Source: Anaerolineales bacterium (GTDB taxonomy: Bacteria; Chloroflexota; Anaerolineae; Anaerolineales; Villigracilaceae). Taken from it: 49,781 bases of DNA. Location: NCBI GenBank assembly GCA_030680795.1, contig JAUXUL010000040.1, positions 1-49,781 of the forward strand, given 5' to 3'. The notes beneath the pieces were generated by a model, which ran no database searches, was not told where the DNA came from, and saw nothing but the letters and a program-made list of their open reading frames with translations. Shown in pieces: positions 25,398 through 33,793 of the stretch (positions are counted from its first letter, which is position 1; every line of letters starts with the position of its first letter). The translations under genes were made by a program, and so were the position numbers.

Positions 25398-27002
25398 TTA
25401 TATCAACCGATCACCCTCTTCTGAAACTGAATCCACGCGATAGTGACAACCGCGACTCTGGCGGTTATGCCGCGCGGCTTGAGCCACAATCAACGCGGAT
25501 TCAACCGCGTTTCGCAAACCGATCAGGCCGTCGCTTAATTTTGTCGTTCGATAAAATGTTTCGATTTCATTTTGCAAATGACGCAGTTCGCGGATGGCGC
25601 GTGAGAGTCTTTCTCCGCTGCGCACCAGTCCCACATAATGCCACATGATGTTTTGAATGGTCTGCATGTCCCCTTGAATCAGCGCTGGATCTGAATCCGC
25701 ATCGAGGTGGCTCTCATCCCAGGGGGGGATCATCTCGCGAGTTGGAATGCGAAGCGGGGCTTCGTCAAGTTTGGATTCAATATCACGCGCGGCGCGATGT
25801 CCCCAAACCAGCCCTTCCAGTAATGAAGTGGAGGCGAGCCGATTTGCACCATGCATGCCCGTGCAGCTGACTTCGCCAACCGCATAAAGATTCTCGATGC
25901 TGGTTTTCCCAACTTCATCCACTTGCGCGCCGCCGCAGAAATAATGCGCGGCAGGCACAACGGGAATCGGGTCGCGTGAAATATCCACGCCGAATTTCAA
26001 ACAGGTGGAATAAATATTCGGGAAGCGCGCGCGGATTTCATCCGCCGATTTATGCGAGGCAATATCCAGCAGCACATGCGAGTATCCGCGCGTTTCCATG
26101 ATGTGATGAATGGCGCGTGAAACCACATCGCGCGGCGCGAGGTCTTTCCATTCGGGGGAATACTCTTCCATGAAGGCGTGCCCATCGGGGGTAAGCAGTA
26201 TGCCGCCCTCGCCGCGCACCGCTTCCGAGATAAGGAAGCCTTCCGAGCCCGGCACTGCCAGCGCAGTTGGATGAAACTGCACATATTCCGCGTTGATGAT
26301 GCGCGCCCCCGCACGAGATGCCATTGCGAGACCATCGCCCCGCGCGCCCTGCGGGTTGGTTGTGTTGCGATAAATTCTTCCCAACCCGCCTGTTGCCAGA
26401 ATAGTGACAGCGGCTAAGGTTCGATGTACTGCGCGTCCTTTGCGGTCGAATACATACGCGCCGTGACAGGTAATAGGTTTATAAGTATCAAGCGGATCGC
26501 GTGAATGGTGTGGATAGGTGATCAGGTCAACCGCAGTAGCGTCTGTAAACCATTGTATATTTGGTTTGGACTGTAGAGCATGGATCAATCCCCGGCTGAT
26601 CGCCGCGCCTGTGCCATCGCCAACGTGCAGGATGCGCCGGCGTTGATGCGCGGCTTCGTTTCCATACGCTAATTTGCCATCCTGACTTCGATCAAATTTT
26701 ATGTTTGAAATATTAATCAGGATTTCATTAAGCAGCGGGGGTCCTTCTTCTGCGAGGATGCGTGCCGCTGCGGGCAGGGATGCGCCTGCACCTGCTGTAA
26801 GAATATCTTCGACAAGCAGATCCGCATTGTCGTCTGTGCCGCGATGAATGATGCCGCCCTGCGCCCAATAGGTATTCGAGTCGTTCGGGTCGGGTGCGCG
26901 TGTAATGAGCGCAATGCGTCGTTTGGGATTTTCGGCAAGCCGCAACGCAGCAGTTGCCCCCGCGATTCCACTTCCAATGATTAATACATCAGTCTGTAAC
27001 AT
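25398..27002 (-). CDS. nadB: L-aspartate oxidase NadB
   Basis: A 534-residue flavoprotein that oxidises L-aspartate to iminoaspartate, the first step of de novo NAD synthesis. The FAD dinucleotide motif VLIIGSGIAGATAALRLAE is at about 4-22; further family motifs are THWAQGGI-like NTYWAQGGII, TILATGGLGRIYRNTTNPQGARGDGLAMASRAGA, EYVQFHPTAL, and LYAVGEVSCTGMHGANRLASTSLLEGLVWG, with the C-terminal helical domain LQNEIETFYR. Last gene of nadC-nadA-nadB. No Shine-Dalgarno; a tandem array of GTGTC repeats lies just upstream. Confidence 0.96.
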   Translation of the reverse strand: MLQTDVLIIGSGIAGATAALRLAENPKRRIALITRAPDPNDSNTYWAQGGIIHRGTDDNADLLVEDILTAGAGASLPAAARILAEEGPPLLNEILINISNIKFDRSQDGKLAYGNEAAHQRRRILHVGDGTGAAISRGLIHALQSKPNIQWFTDATAVDLITYPHHSRDPLDTYKPITCHGAYVFDRKGRAVHRTLAAVTILATGGLGRIYRNTTNPQGARGDGLAMASRAGARIINAEYVQFHPTALAVPGSEGFLISEAVRGEGGILLTPDGHAFMEEYSPEWKDLAPRDVVSRAIHHIMETRGYSHVLLDIASHKSADEIRARFPNIYSTCLKFGVDISRDPIPVVPAAHYFCGGAQVDEVGKTSIENLYAVGEVSCTGMHGANRLASTSLLEGLVWGHRAARDIESKLDEAPLRIPTREMIPPWDESHLDADSDPALIQGDMQTIQNIMWHYVGLVRSGERLSRAIRELRHLQNEIETFYRTTKLSDGLIGLRNAVESALIVAQAARHNRQSRGCHYRVDSVSEEGDRLI

Positions 27003-27015
27003 AAGGGGTCAGGTG

Positions 27016-27104
27016 TTCGGGTGTCAAGGTGTCGAGTGTCAAGGTGTCGAGTGTCGAGTGTCGGGGTGTCGAGTGTCAAGGTGTCGAGTGTCGGGGTGTC
27101 GAAA
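27016..27104. repeat. tandem GTGTCAAG/GTGTCGA array between nadA and nadB
   Basis: Alternating GTGTCAAG (or GTGTCGGG) and GTGTCGA units, basic period 15 bases, about eleven GTGTC cores. On the strand of the nad genes it reads as repeated TTGACAC/TCGACAC. It fills the 142-base gap together with TTGACAC-rich sequence (27108-27140) at the end of nadA. Confidence 0.75.
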
Positions 27105-27144
27105 AGGTTTTGACACTTTTGACTTAGACACTTTGACACATTTT

Positions 27145-28209
27145 TTATCCGATCTCGATCATTCTTCTTACTGCGCGTTCGGCGCGGATGCGAATATCCT
27201 CAGGGATGTCAATGATGTAACGGTCAAGTTTCAAAGCGTTGAGCGTGTCCTCCATTGTAATGGTGTTCATATGCGGACAACGTATCATGCACAGGCGCAG
27301 CATATCTTTTTCAGGGTTTGCCGCGGCAATGTTATCTCCCATGGAACATTCAGTTAAGACTAGATATTGCGGCGCTTTAGAGTCTTGCACAAACTTGATC
27401 ATGGCACTGGTGCTGCCTGAAAAATCGGAGGCGGCGGTCACTTCGGGGCTGCATTCAGGGTGCGCAAGAATGGCAACCTCGGGGAATTGCGCGCGTACGG
27501 TTTCAATATCGTTTACGGTGAATTTCTCATGCACTTCACAGCGGCCCGTCCAGCCGATCATTTTTCCCTCACCCCCTGCCCCCTCTCCCTGAGGGAGAGG
27601 GGATGGGGTGAGGGCGCGCGTCGGAAAGATAATATGCTTGCCAGTTTCACGCGCGACATTGGCAGCCAGATATTCGTCGGGTAAAAAGATGATCGTATCT
27701 GTTTTAAGTGATTCAACAACCGCCTTTGCATTTCCAGAGGTACAGCAAATATCGCTTTCGGCTTTGACATCTGCGTAGGTGTTCACATAAGTCACAATAG
27801 GCACGCCGGGGAATTTTGCTTTGAGCGCACGCACATCTGCAGCGGTGATACTTTCAGCCAGTGAACAGCCCGCTCGGTTGGAGGGTAATAAAACCTTTTT
27901 CGTCGGGTTCAGTATCTTAGCGGTCTCGCCCATGAATTTCACGCCGCAAAACACAATGATATCTTTATCGGTCTGCGCGGCTTTGCGGCTTAACTCCAGA
28001 GAGTCGCCGACAAAATCGGGGATGGAATTGAACAACGCAGCCTCCATATAGTTATGCCCCAAGATCACCGCGTTGCGTTCCTTCTTCAATTTGTTGATCT
28101 CAACTGCGATCTCTGCCTTGTAACGCAATTCTACGTCTGGAACAACATTCGCAAGTTTTTCCTTCATCCCAGCGTACATTTCATCAATATTGGTTACTTG
28201 TGAAAGCAT
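27145..28209 (-). CDS. nadA: quinolinate synthase NadA with repeat-derived insert
   Basis: NadA condenses iminoaspartate with dihydroxyacetone phosphate to quinolinate using a [4Fe-4S] cluster. Family segments: ILGHNYMEAALFNSIPDFVGDSLELSR, FCGVKFMGETAKIL, AGCSLAESI, YVNTYADVKAESDICCTSGNA, LPDEYLAANVARETGK, HPECSPEV and CPHMNTI, which include the expected cysteines. The 354 residues include an extra segment at about 197-217 (core TPSPLPQGEGAGGEG) between the conserved ARETGKHII and GRCEVHEKF. Its DNA is a family A palindrome. The frame is kept, so the enzyme may still work. AGGAG eight bases before ATG 28209. Confidence 0.95.
   Translation of the reverse strand: MLSQVTNIDEMYAGMKEKLANVVPDVELRYKAEIAVEINKLKKERNAVILGHNYMEAALFNSIPDFVGDSLELSRKAAQTDKDIIVFCGVKFMGETAKILNPTKKVLLPSNRAGCSLAESITAADVRALKAKFPGVPIVTYVNTYADVKAESDICCTSGNAKAVVESLKTDTIIFLPDEYLAANVARETGKHIIFPTRALTPSPLPQGEGAGGEGKMIGWTGRCEVHEKFTVNDIETVRAQFPEVAILAHPECSPEVTAASDFSGSTSAMIKFVQDSKAPQYLVLTECSMGDNIAAANPEKDMLRLCMIRCPHMNTITMEDTLNALKLDRYIIDIPEDIRIRAERAVRRMIEIG
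27566..27614. repeat. family A palindrome inside nadA
   Basis: CCCTCACCCC...CCCTCTCCC, TGA loop, GGGAGAGGGG...GGGGTGAGGG: imperfect 22-24-base arms, closely related to the perfect palindrome in the infB leader (4865-4907). Confidence 0.85.
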
Positions 28210-28225
28210 GATTTCTCCTGTTTAC

Positions 28226-28258
28226 AAACCCTAAGGGTTTTGAAAACCTTTAGGGTTT
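28226..28258. repeat. inverted repeat between nadC and nadA
   Basis: AAACCCTAAGGGTTTT (28226-28241) faces AAAACCTTTAGGGTTT (28243-28258), 15 of 16 pairs. It overlaps the nadC stop codon. Half copies occur at 18597-18613 and near 33943-33962. No T-tract on the transcribed strand. Confidence 0.7.
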
Positions 28259-29090
28259 ATTGTTCCCTTGTCCATTGCAAACTAAAGTCAAACACCTTTG
28301 ACGAATGAGTAAGCGCGCCGACGGAAATATAATCCACGCCGGTCTCTGCGATTTGGCGCACTGTTTCCAAAGACACATTTCCTGACGCTTCAAGTTTTGC
28401 GCGTCCGTTCGTAAGGCGGATTGCTTCGTTCATCATCTCAATGGACATGTTGTCCAAAAGGATTCTTTCGACCCCCAGATTTAACGCGACTTTCACGTCC
28501 TCCAGGGTTCTTGTTTCAACCTCGATTTCCAGCCCGCTCTGAAAATCTCGCGCGCGCCTGACGGCTTCTTTGATCCCGCCCGCGAAATCTATATGGTTGT
28601 CCTTGATGATGATCATGTCAAATAGTCCAATGCGATGATTTTCTCCCCCGCCGAGTTTGACTGCGAGTTTATCCAATGTGCGTAAACCTGGAGCGGTCTT
28701 GCGCGTATCGAGGATGACCGCTTTTGTTCCAGAGACCGCGTCCACGAATTGACGGGTCAACGTGGCGATGCCCGACATGCGGCCGAGATAATTAAGCGCG
28801 GTACGCTCGCCTGTGAGTAGGGGGCGGGAATGTCCACGCAGATGAACCAACTCCGAGCCAGCGGTGATGCGCTGCCCTTCATCCACAAATACTTTAAATT
28901 GAATTGAGTCATCCAGTAAATGAAATGCGGCACGGGCAATATCCAAGCCTGCAATCACACCGTTTTGTTTGGCGATGATCTTTCCGTTCATCAGCGCATC
29001 TGCAGGGACAATGCTATTGGTGGTTACGTCGCCTGTACGAATATCTTCGTCAAGCGCGTGGCGGATGGATTCAAGGATTTCGTTTTGCAT
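28257..29090 (-). CDS. nadC: nicotinate-nucleotide pyrophosphorylase (carboxylating) NadC
   Basis: NadC converts quinolinate and PRPP to nicotinate mononucleotide. The 277-residue protein has EDIRTGDVTTNSIV, ERTALNYLGRMSGIATLTR, DTRKTAPGLRTLDKLAVKLGGGENHRIGLFDMIIIKDNHI and EVETRTLEDVKVALNLGVERILLDNMS, all diagnostic. First nad gene of its transcript: a terminator for the primosome operon ends at 29112 and a TATAAT follows at 29101-29106. There is no Shine-Dalgarno. Confidence 0.96.
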   Translation of the reverse strand: MQNEILESIRHALDEDIRTGDVTTNSIVPADALMNGKIIAKQNGVIAGLDIARAAFHLLDDSIQFKVFVDEGQRITAGSELVHLRGHSRPLLTGERTALNYLGRMSGIATLTRQFVDAVSGTKAVILDTRKTAPGLRTLDKLAVKLGGGENHRIGLFDMIIIKDNHIDFAGGIKEAVRRARDFQSGLEIEVETRTLEDVKVALNLGVERILLDNMSIEMMNEAIRLTNGRAKLEASGNVSLETVRQIAETGVDYISVGALTHSSKVFDFSLQWTREQ

Positions 29091-29100
29091 GGCAGCAAAG

Positions 29101-29106
29101 ATTATA
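29101..29106 (-). promoter_or_regulatory. -10 box of the nadC-nadA-nadB operon
   Basis: TATAAT on the minus strand, ten bases before ATG 29090, leaving at most a few nucleotides of leader. The -35 region would fall inside the terminator stem of the upstream operon and is not recognisable. Confidence 0.55.
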
Positions 29107-29111
29107 TAACG

Positions 29112-29148
29112 AAAAACAGGCTCCGAGTTGCGCTGAACCCGAAGCCTG
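29112..29148 (-). terminator. intrinsic terminator of the dnaB-dnaD-dnaC operon
   Basis: On the minus strand CAGGCTTCGGGTT pairs with AACTCGGAGCCTG (13 bp, two wobbles) around CAGCGC, followed by TTTTTC. It separates the primosome genes from the nad genes. Confidence 0.85.
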
Positions 29149-29177
29149 CTCCTGAATCATGAATCATCCTTTTATTT

Positions 29178-30704
29178 TTACTTGTGCGGATTTGCCCTAC
29201 CCGCTTTAGACACGCGCCGATATGCAGGCATATCAATTTCACAGACTTGATTTTTTGGATCCAGAAATTTATTGCATAGGCTAGGGTAATTGATGGCAAA
29301 GGAATCCAGATTTAATGTAGTAGTCAATACGGTAGGCAGATCGTTATAGTAACGATAGTTTAAAATATTAAGTAACTTATCCTCTGACCAATTAGAACTA
29401 CGGCTGCTTTCCCTTAAATCATCTAAAATTAACAAAGGTGTTATGCGAATTTCATGAAGCCGCCTGCCAAGCGAGATATCAGAATCGTCGTTAAAAGTCT
29501 GACGCAGGTAATCAAGCAAGTTGGAGATATCAAGAAACATGGCCTGCCCGCCTTCAGCGATACGGTAATTTCCAATTGCAGCTGCCAGATGTGTTTTTCC
29601 ACAAAATGATTGTCCAAGAATTGCCAGCCAATTTTTAGGCTGTTCTGCAAAAATTGCTGCTGCATTATAGGCTTTGCTTAGTGTTGTTAGATCATGGTGT
29701 GTGATTTCCACTTTTGCAGTTTCTTTTTCTTTAATTTTATTTCCAAATCTGTCTAGTTTTTCAACTGTTGTGATTATAGAGACTACTTTACCGAGTTCGT
29801 TTTCACGCATTTGAAAATTCGCTAAAGTCATTTTTTTTATTTCGGGTTGAGACATCATTGAAGCGCCAGGGTTGCTTATTTCGTTTGGCCTACGGTAATC
29901 GGATGCGCTGATTTTGACGTGCTTGACGAATTTATCATCTTGCAATCGAGATCGAATTCGTCCTTCAATTTCATCTAGCATAAGATTAGTTGTAATAACG
30001 GTAGGTAGTTTATTGATATAACGATAATTAATAATTTGGAACAACTTCTCTTGCGCCCAACCTGTTGCATTTTGTGTTCCAAAGTCATCAAGAATTAACA
30101 AATCGGCGTTGCGGATTTCATCAAAACGTTGTTCAAATGTAATCTCAGGGTCTGCATACGCAAAGCGTAAAGAATCCAACAAATCGGGAACAGTGATAAA
30201 TAAAGTGGGCACACCATGATTGACCGCGTTGTTTGCAATTGCGGCGGCGAGATGAGTCTTTCCGCAACCGTATCCACCTTCCAGTAAAAGCCAGCAGTTT
30301 TCTTCAGCGCCGAGGCGTGTGTTTGTAAAGTCGTTGCAAATTTCCCATGCCTTATGAATACTCTCTCTTTCCAGCGGGGTCATGTGCAATGCCTTTTCAT
30401 GTCCTAATGGATAAAAATTCTCCAAGGTTAAATGACTCAAACGGTCTAAATTACTTAAAGCAAACAAGCGCGAGCGTGCGCTATCAGCCACATCCTTTGC
30501 GCGGCATACACACGATTCCAATTTACCGAACTTCTCATGCCCAAGCGGCACATCGTAACGCACATAGCCAACTCCCCCACAATGCGGGCAGTTCGGGTCG
30601 CCAAGAGCCTTCACGAGATTAATCCCGGTTGGTGAATTCGGAGAAGTCGCTGTCTGTGTATCTTTTTGCATCTTTGACAGTGTCTTGTTGATCTTTTCTT
30701 TCAT
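29178..30704 (-). CDS. DnaC-like helicase loader with two AAA+ ATPase domains
   Basis: About 508 residues. An N-terminal zinc-ribbon-like region (CPHC at 39-42, CVC at 65-67) leads into a first DnaC/IstB-type AAA+ domain with Walker A GGYGCGKTH (143-151), Walker B LLILDD (202-207) and the arginine-finger region GRIRSRLQDD. A second, homologous domain begins again at MTLANF and has Walker A GQSFCGKTH (364-372), Walker B LLILDD (424-429) and the shared NYRYYNDLPTVLTTTLNLD, but its finger region reads YPSLCNKFLD without the matching arginine. Ordinary loaders have one ATPase domain. It should load DnaB; dnaD-like and dnaB genes lie upstream. ATG 30704 (AAAGGGAAAG before it) is chosen; it overlaps the dnaD-like gene by 86 bases, and ATG 30671 is an alternative. 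Confidence 0.88.
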   Translation of the reverse strand: MKEKINKTLSKMQKDTQTATSPNSPTGINLVKALGDPNCPHCGGVGYVRYDVPLGHEKFGKLESCVCRAKDVADSARSRLFALSNLDRLSHLTLENFYPLGHEKALHMTPLERESIHKAWEICNDFTNTRLGAEENCWLLLEGGYGCGKTHLAAAIANNAVNHGVPTLFITVPDLLDSLRFAYADPEITFEQRFDEIRNADLLILDDFGTQNATGWAQEKLFQIINYRYINKLPTVITTNLMLDEIEGRIRSRLQDDKFVKHVKISASDYRRPNEISNPGASMMSQPEIKKMTLANFQMRENELGKVVSIITTVEKLDRFGNKIKEKETAKVEITHHDLTTLSKAYNAAAIFAEQPKNWLAILGQSFCGKTHLAAAIGNYRIAEGGQAMFLDISNLLDYLRQTFNDDSDISLGRRLHEIRITPLLILDDLRESSRSSNWSEDKLLNILNYRYYNDLPTVLTTTLNLDSFAINYPSLCNKFLDPKNQVCEIDMPAYRRVSKAGRANPHK

Positions 30705-31305
30705 CTTTCCCTTTTTCCTTCCAGCGTGCCAGGATGGCTTCCACATATTTCCAATTGCGGATGTTACGGCTGACTGCAATTTCAAACGCCTCTTCAAACC
30801 AGGCGCTCGGATAATTTTTTTCCGCTTCACGCAGCATGTCTGATAATAGAGGCGTGAGCGCGCCAAAGTTCTCTTCATACAACCTAAAGACATTCGATTT
30901 ATTCAATTGCGCAGACATGCTCTTTGCGGATCCGCGCCATTGACCATTTGCGACCGCCTCCGCTACGAGACGCCCACGCGGGGAGTTGAGGAAATAAAAA
31001 ACATCCGCTTCATGCTGTGACCCTTCGACAGAAGAACGCTCAGGGCGGCGCTTGAGCAGGGTGCCTCTTTCGATAGATTTCCTCAGCCCGATCCGTATCT
31101 CATTAAGACCCATCCCCAGCGACTCAGCCTCGAAATCTGTTTCGCACAACGCGCGGAAGTTTCCCTCCATATGCTCGATCCGCCAGATGGCGTAGAGAGT
31201 CACTTTCAACTCCGCAACGTCGTCAATCTCGTTTATCAAACGAATGAACGAATCGGGCACCTGGGTGAATGTTTCAGAGGAGGTAAAGCCGTTGAAATTA
31301 GGCAT
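30619..31305 (-). CDS. dnaD: DnaD-like replication protein
   Basis: A 228-residue protein with an N-terminal winged-helix-like region (ELKVTLYAIWRIEH...GLNEIRIGLRKSIERGTLL) and a C-terminal DnaD/phage-associated domain NVFRLYEENFGALTPLLSDMLREAEKNYPSAWFEEAFEIAVSRNIRNWKYVEAILARW. DnaD proteins act at initiation and restart to bring the loader and DnaB helicase to DNA. Residues 87-97 (RPERSSVEGSQ) are encoded by a family G palindrome (31021-31045), an apparent in-frame insert. It lies between dnaB and the dnaC-like gene, overlapping the latter. No Shine-Dalgarno at 31305. Confidence 0.85.
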   Translation of the reverse strand: MPNFNGFTSSETFTQVPDSFIRLINEIDDVAELKVTLYAIWRIEHMEGNFRALCETDFEAESLGMGLNEIRIGLRKSIERGTLLKRRPERSSVEGSQHEADVFYFLNSPRGRLVAEAVANGQWRGSAKSMSAQLNKSNVFRLYEENFGALTPLLSDMLREAEKNYPSAWFEEAFEIAVSRNIRNWKYVEAILARWKEKGKDERKDQQDTVKDAKRYTDSDFSEFTNRD

Positions 31306-31317
31306 GGCAGATTAGAT

Positions 31318-31401
31318 GTCGTTGCGAGGAGGGTGCTCTTCCCGACGAAGCAATCTCCCTGTATGCCAGGAGATTGCTTCGCGATGTGCGCTCGCAATGA
31401 C
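31318..31401. repeat. palindromic element, family D copy 2
   Basis: Ends GTCGTTGCGAGG and CTCGCAATGAC; inner pair GAAGCAATCTCC / GGAGATTGCTTC. It fills almost exactly the gap between the dnaB stop (31403) and the dnaD-like start (31305). Confidence 0.85.
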
Positions 31402-31402
31402 A

Positions 31403-32800
31403 TTATTCATTCGGTCGAAAAACCTTCGTCGCCGCATTTTCAAATTTTGCCAGTGCGCTGCGGAAAATCAATTCCACTTGACCCACGGGGCCATTACGAT
31501 GTTTGGAAACCAGGATCTGGGCAACATTCTGTTTGTCTGAATCCTGCTCGTATTGATCGGGACGATAAATGAACATGACGATGTCGCTGTCTTGTTCAAG
31601 ACTGCCCGACTCGCGCAAATCCGAAAGCACCGGGCGTTTATCTGTACGCTGCTCCACAGCACGGCTCAACTGCGCGGCAGCCAGCACAGGCACATCCAAC
31701 TCGCGCGCCAGCACCTTCAAACTGCGCGAGATGTGCGAAACTTCCTGCACGCGGTTGTCGTTGCGAGAGTCGCCGCCCATCAATTGCAGATAATCAACGA
31801 GGACCAGGTCTACGCCGAATTCCATGTGCAGGCGGCGGCATTTGGTTCGCAATTGCAAGGGCGTGATGGCAGGTGTATCGTCGAGGTAAATATGCGTATC
31901 GGAAAGCACTTCAATAGCATGCGTGAAGAGGGGCCATTCGTTTTCCAACAATTTCCCTGTCCGCAGGCGCTGAGAGTCGATACCTGTCTCCATTGCGATC
32001 AAACGCTGAACCACCTGCTCATTGGACATTTCCAATGAAAAAACGGCCACATGCTTTTTATGGATCAACGCGGCGTTCTTCGCAATGGATAACAGAAAAC
32101 CGGTCTTACCCTGACCGGGACGACCTGCAATGATCAATAGATCGGATGGCTGCAAACCACCCAGCAATTTATCAAGGTCATAAAATCCAGTCGGGACGCC
32201 ATGAAAATCATCGGGGCGTTTGGAAAGATCATCAATTCGGTCATAGTAACTGGAGAGGACGGCACGAATCGGCTGCAGGTCATGCTTCAGCCGTTTTTCA
32301 CTGACATTGAACACGGCTTTTTCCGCTTCGTTCATTACATTTTCTATGGTGCTGCCTTTATACGCCAGAGACGCAATTTGATTCGCCGCATTGATCATCT
32401 TACGCCGAATCGAATTCTCCTCCACGATCCGTCCATATGCTTCCGCGTTCAGAGACGTGGGCACCTGGTTGATCAGTGAGGTGAGATAGGCAGAGCCCCC
32501 GATTTCCGCAAGTTGCCCAGCCCGCTCCAATTCTTCGGATAAGGTCAGCAGGTCAACTGGAATGCGCTGCTCATGCAAGCGCGCAAACGCATCCCAGATC
32601 CATTTATTGCGATGAATGTAAAAATCATCTGCCGCGAGGAATTGGGCAACGTCGTAGTAGATTTCGGAGTTAATCAACACCGCCCCTACAACTGCTTCTT
32701 CGGCCTCCCGACTATGCGGGACTACCGTTGACATTGGGCTGGAGAGGGCGGCGGATTGATCATCCCCGTAGGGAACATCAGGAGGGAAATAATCTGTCAT
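31403..32800 (-). CDS. dnaB: replicative DNA helicase DnaB
   Basis: A 465-residue RecA-type hexameric helicase that unwinds DNA at the fork. The N-terminal domain (about 28-130) begins PHSREAEEAVVGAVLI; the motor domain has Walker A GRPGQGKTGF, FSLEMSNEQVVQRLIAMETGI, Walker B VDLVLVDYLQLM, SRSLKVLARELDVPVLAAAQLSRAVEQR and SDLRESGSLEQDSDIVMFIYR. Length is normal and no intein interrupts it. It starts 15 bases after the DUF151 nuclease gene and heads dnaB-dnaD-dnaC. Confidence 0.97.
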   Translation of the reverse strand: MTDYFPPDVPYGDDQSAALSSPMSTVVPHSREAEEAVVGAVLINSEIYYDVAQFLAADDFYIHRNKWIWDAFARLHEQRIPVDLLTLSEELERAGQLAEIGGSAYLTSLINQVPTSLNAEAYGRIVEENSIRRKMINAANQIASLAYKGSTIENVMNEAEKAVFNVSEKRLKHDLQPIRAVLSSYYDRIDDLSKRPDDFHGVPTGFYDLDKLLGGLQPSDLLIIAGRPGQGKTGFLLSIAKNAALIHKKHVAVFSLEMSNEQVVQRLIAMETGIDSQRLRTGKLLENEWPLFTHAIEVLSDTHIYLDDTPAITPLQLRTKCRRLHMEFGVDLVLVDYLQLMGGDSRNDNRVQEVSHISRSLKVLARELDVPVLAAAQLSRAVEQRTDKRPVLSDLRESGSLEQDSDIVMFIYRPDQYEQDSDKQNVAQILVSKHRNGPVGQVELIFRSALAKFENAATKVFRPNE

Positions 32801-32815
32801 TTTGGGGTATCAGTT

Positions 32816-33379
32816 TCAAGTTGTGTTCGAATCGGGTTTGTCTTTGTCTGGGCTGTCAATATCCAGCTTGTCAATAAAATCCTTGAACACGGATAATCTG
32901 TCACTGGCTTCTTCTGATAACGGCTGCGATGGTTCTCTTTTGGCAGGGGCGCTCGTTTCGGGTAGATCCTGATCCGGCGTCATGCCTGCCACATCCATCA
33001 CGCTGGGATGGATAAGGATGGGTACATGCGCACGTACGGCAATCGCAATCGAATCCGAGGGACGTGAGTCAACATGGATCTCGCGCCCATCCACTTCCGC
33101 GACAATGTCGCCATAAAATATATCATCCTGCAATTTTACAATTTCCACACGGATAACGCGCGCATTGAAGGCGCTAAAGATATTCTTGAGCAGGTCATGC
33201 GTGAGCGGGCGCACCATTTCAACTTCCTGCAAGGCAACTGTAATAGCCTCGGCTTCGTAGGGGCCAACCCAAATGGTAAGATAGCGTTCGGTGTTGACCT
33301 GCTTAAGGACGACCACACGCTGCGGCGCCATTAAGTGCACACGAATACTATCAATGATCACTTCTATCATATCTGGCAT
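32816..33379 (-). CDS. bifunctional nuclease family protein (DUF151)
   Basis: A 187-residue protein with the BFN/DUF151 domain: MIEVIIDSIRVHLMAPQRVVVLKQ, RYLTIWVGPYEAEAITVALQ, PLTHDLLKNIF and GREIHVDSRPSDSIAIAVRAHVPI. Plant and thermophile homologues have DNase/RNase activity; the role in bacteria is not settled. The C-terminus is acidic (FKDFIDKLDIDSPDKDKPD). ATG 33379 (GGAG at about 33387-33390) is chosen because the frame upstream to 33556 is encoded by a family D repeat. TAAAAT lies at about 33402-33407 as a possible -10. First gene of the minus-strand operon. Confidence 0.9.
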   Translation of the reverse strand: MPDMIEVIIDSIRVHLMAPQRVVVLKQVNTERYLTIWVGPYEAEAITVALQEVEMVRPLTHDLLKNIFSAFNARVIRVEIVKLQDDIFYGDIVAEVDGREIHVDSRPSDSIAIAVRAHVPILIHPSVMDVAGMTPDQDLPETSAPAKREPSQPLSEEASDRLSVFKDFIDKLDIDSPDKDKPDSNTT

Positions 33380-33418
33380 AAGGGAACTCCAATACTTATA
33401 TTTTAGCATAAATAAATC

Positions 33419-33525
33419 CGCCATAGCGAGACGATGCTCTCCCGAAGGGGCCCGAAGCAATCCCCATAATAATGTTGGAGATTGCTTCGCCACTCGCCGT
33501 TTGAGGCTCGCGACTCGCAATGACG
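33419..33525. repeat. palindromic element, family D copy 3
   Basis: Diverged left end CCGCCATAGCGAG, inner GAAGCAATCCCC / GGAGATTGCTTC, right end CTCGCAATGACG. It separates the DUF151 gene from the tRNA-Pro promoter. Confidence 0.75.
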
Positions 33526-33536
33526 GTCGTTTCGAT

Positions 33537-33565
33537 TTGCCAGAAAAAAGAAACAAGGCTATAAT
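33537..33565 (+). promoter_or_regulatory. promoter of tRNA-Pro
   Basis: TTGCCA (33537-33542), 17-base spacer, TATAAT (33560-33565); the tRNA begins 15 bases after the -10. Confidence 0.75.
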
Positions 33566-33579
33566 CGGCTTCGCTCAAT

Positions 33580-33655
<76 letters not shown>

Positions 33656-33665
33656 ATTTGTACTT

Positions 33666-33699
33666 AAAACCGTTCTTTCACAAGGACGGTTTTATTTTT
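33666..33699 (+). terminator. intrinsic terminator after tRNA-Pro
   Basis: AAAACCGTTCTT (33666-33677) pairs with AAGGACGGTTTT (33682-33693), one G-U, loop TCAC, then ATTTTT. Confidence 0.9.
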
Positions 33700-33757
33700 G
33701 CATGTTTAATTATCAATCCCCATTCCATAAATATTTTCAAATATGATCACTGATAAC

Positions 33758-33786
33758 TTGCAAATCTATCTTCTCTCGGTTATCCT
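33758..33786 (+). promoter_or_regulatory. promoter of the selenocysteine tRNA gene
   Basis: TTGCAA (33758-33763), 17-base spacer, TATCCT (33781-33786), ending seven bases before the tRNA. Confidence 0.6.
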
Positions 33787-33793
33787 TGCACAC

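Noticed and set aside
29091-29177. Riboswitch for NAD genes ahead of nadC
   Set aside because: The structure is a plain terminator (29112-29148) followed at once by a -10 box, leaving almost no leader for an aptamer.
33380-33556. N-terminal extension of the DUF151 nuclease to ATG 33556
   Set aside because: The extra 59 codons are encoded by a family D repeat and do not fit the family, whose domain starts at MIEVIIDSI.
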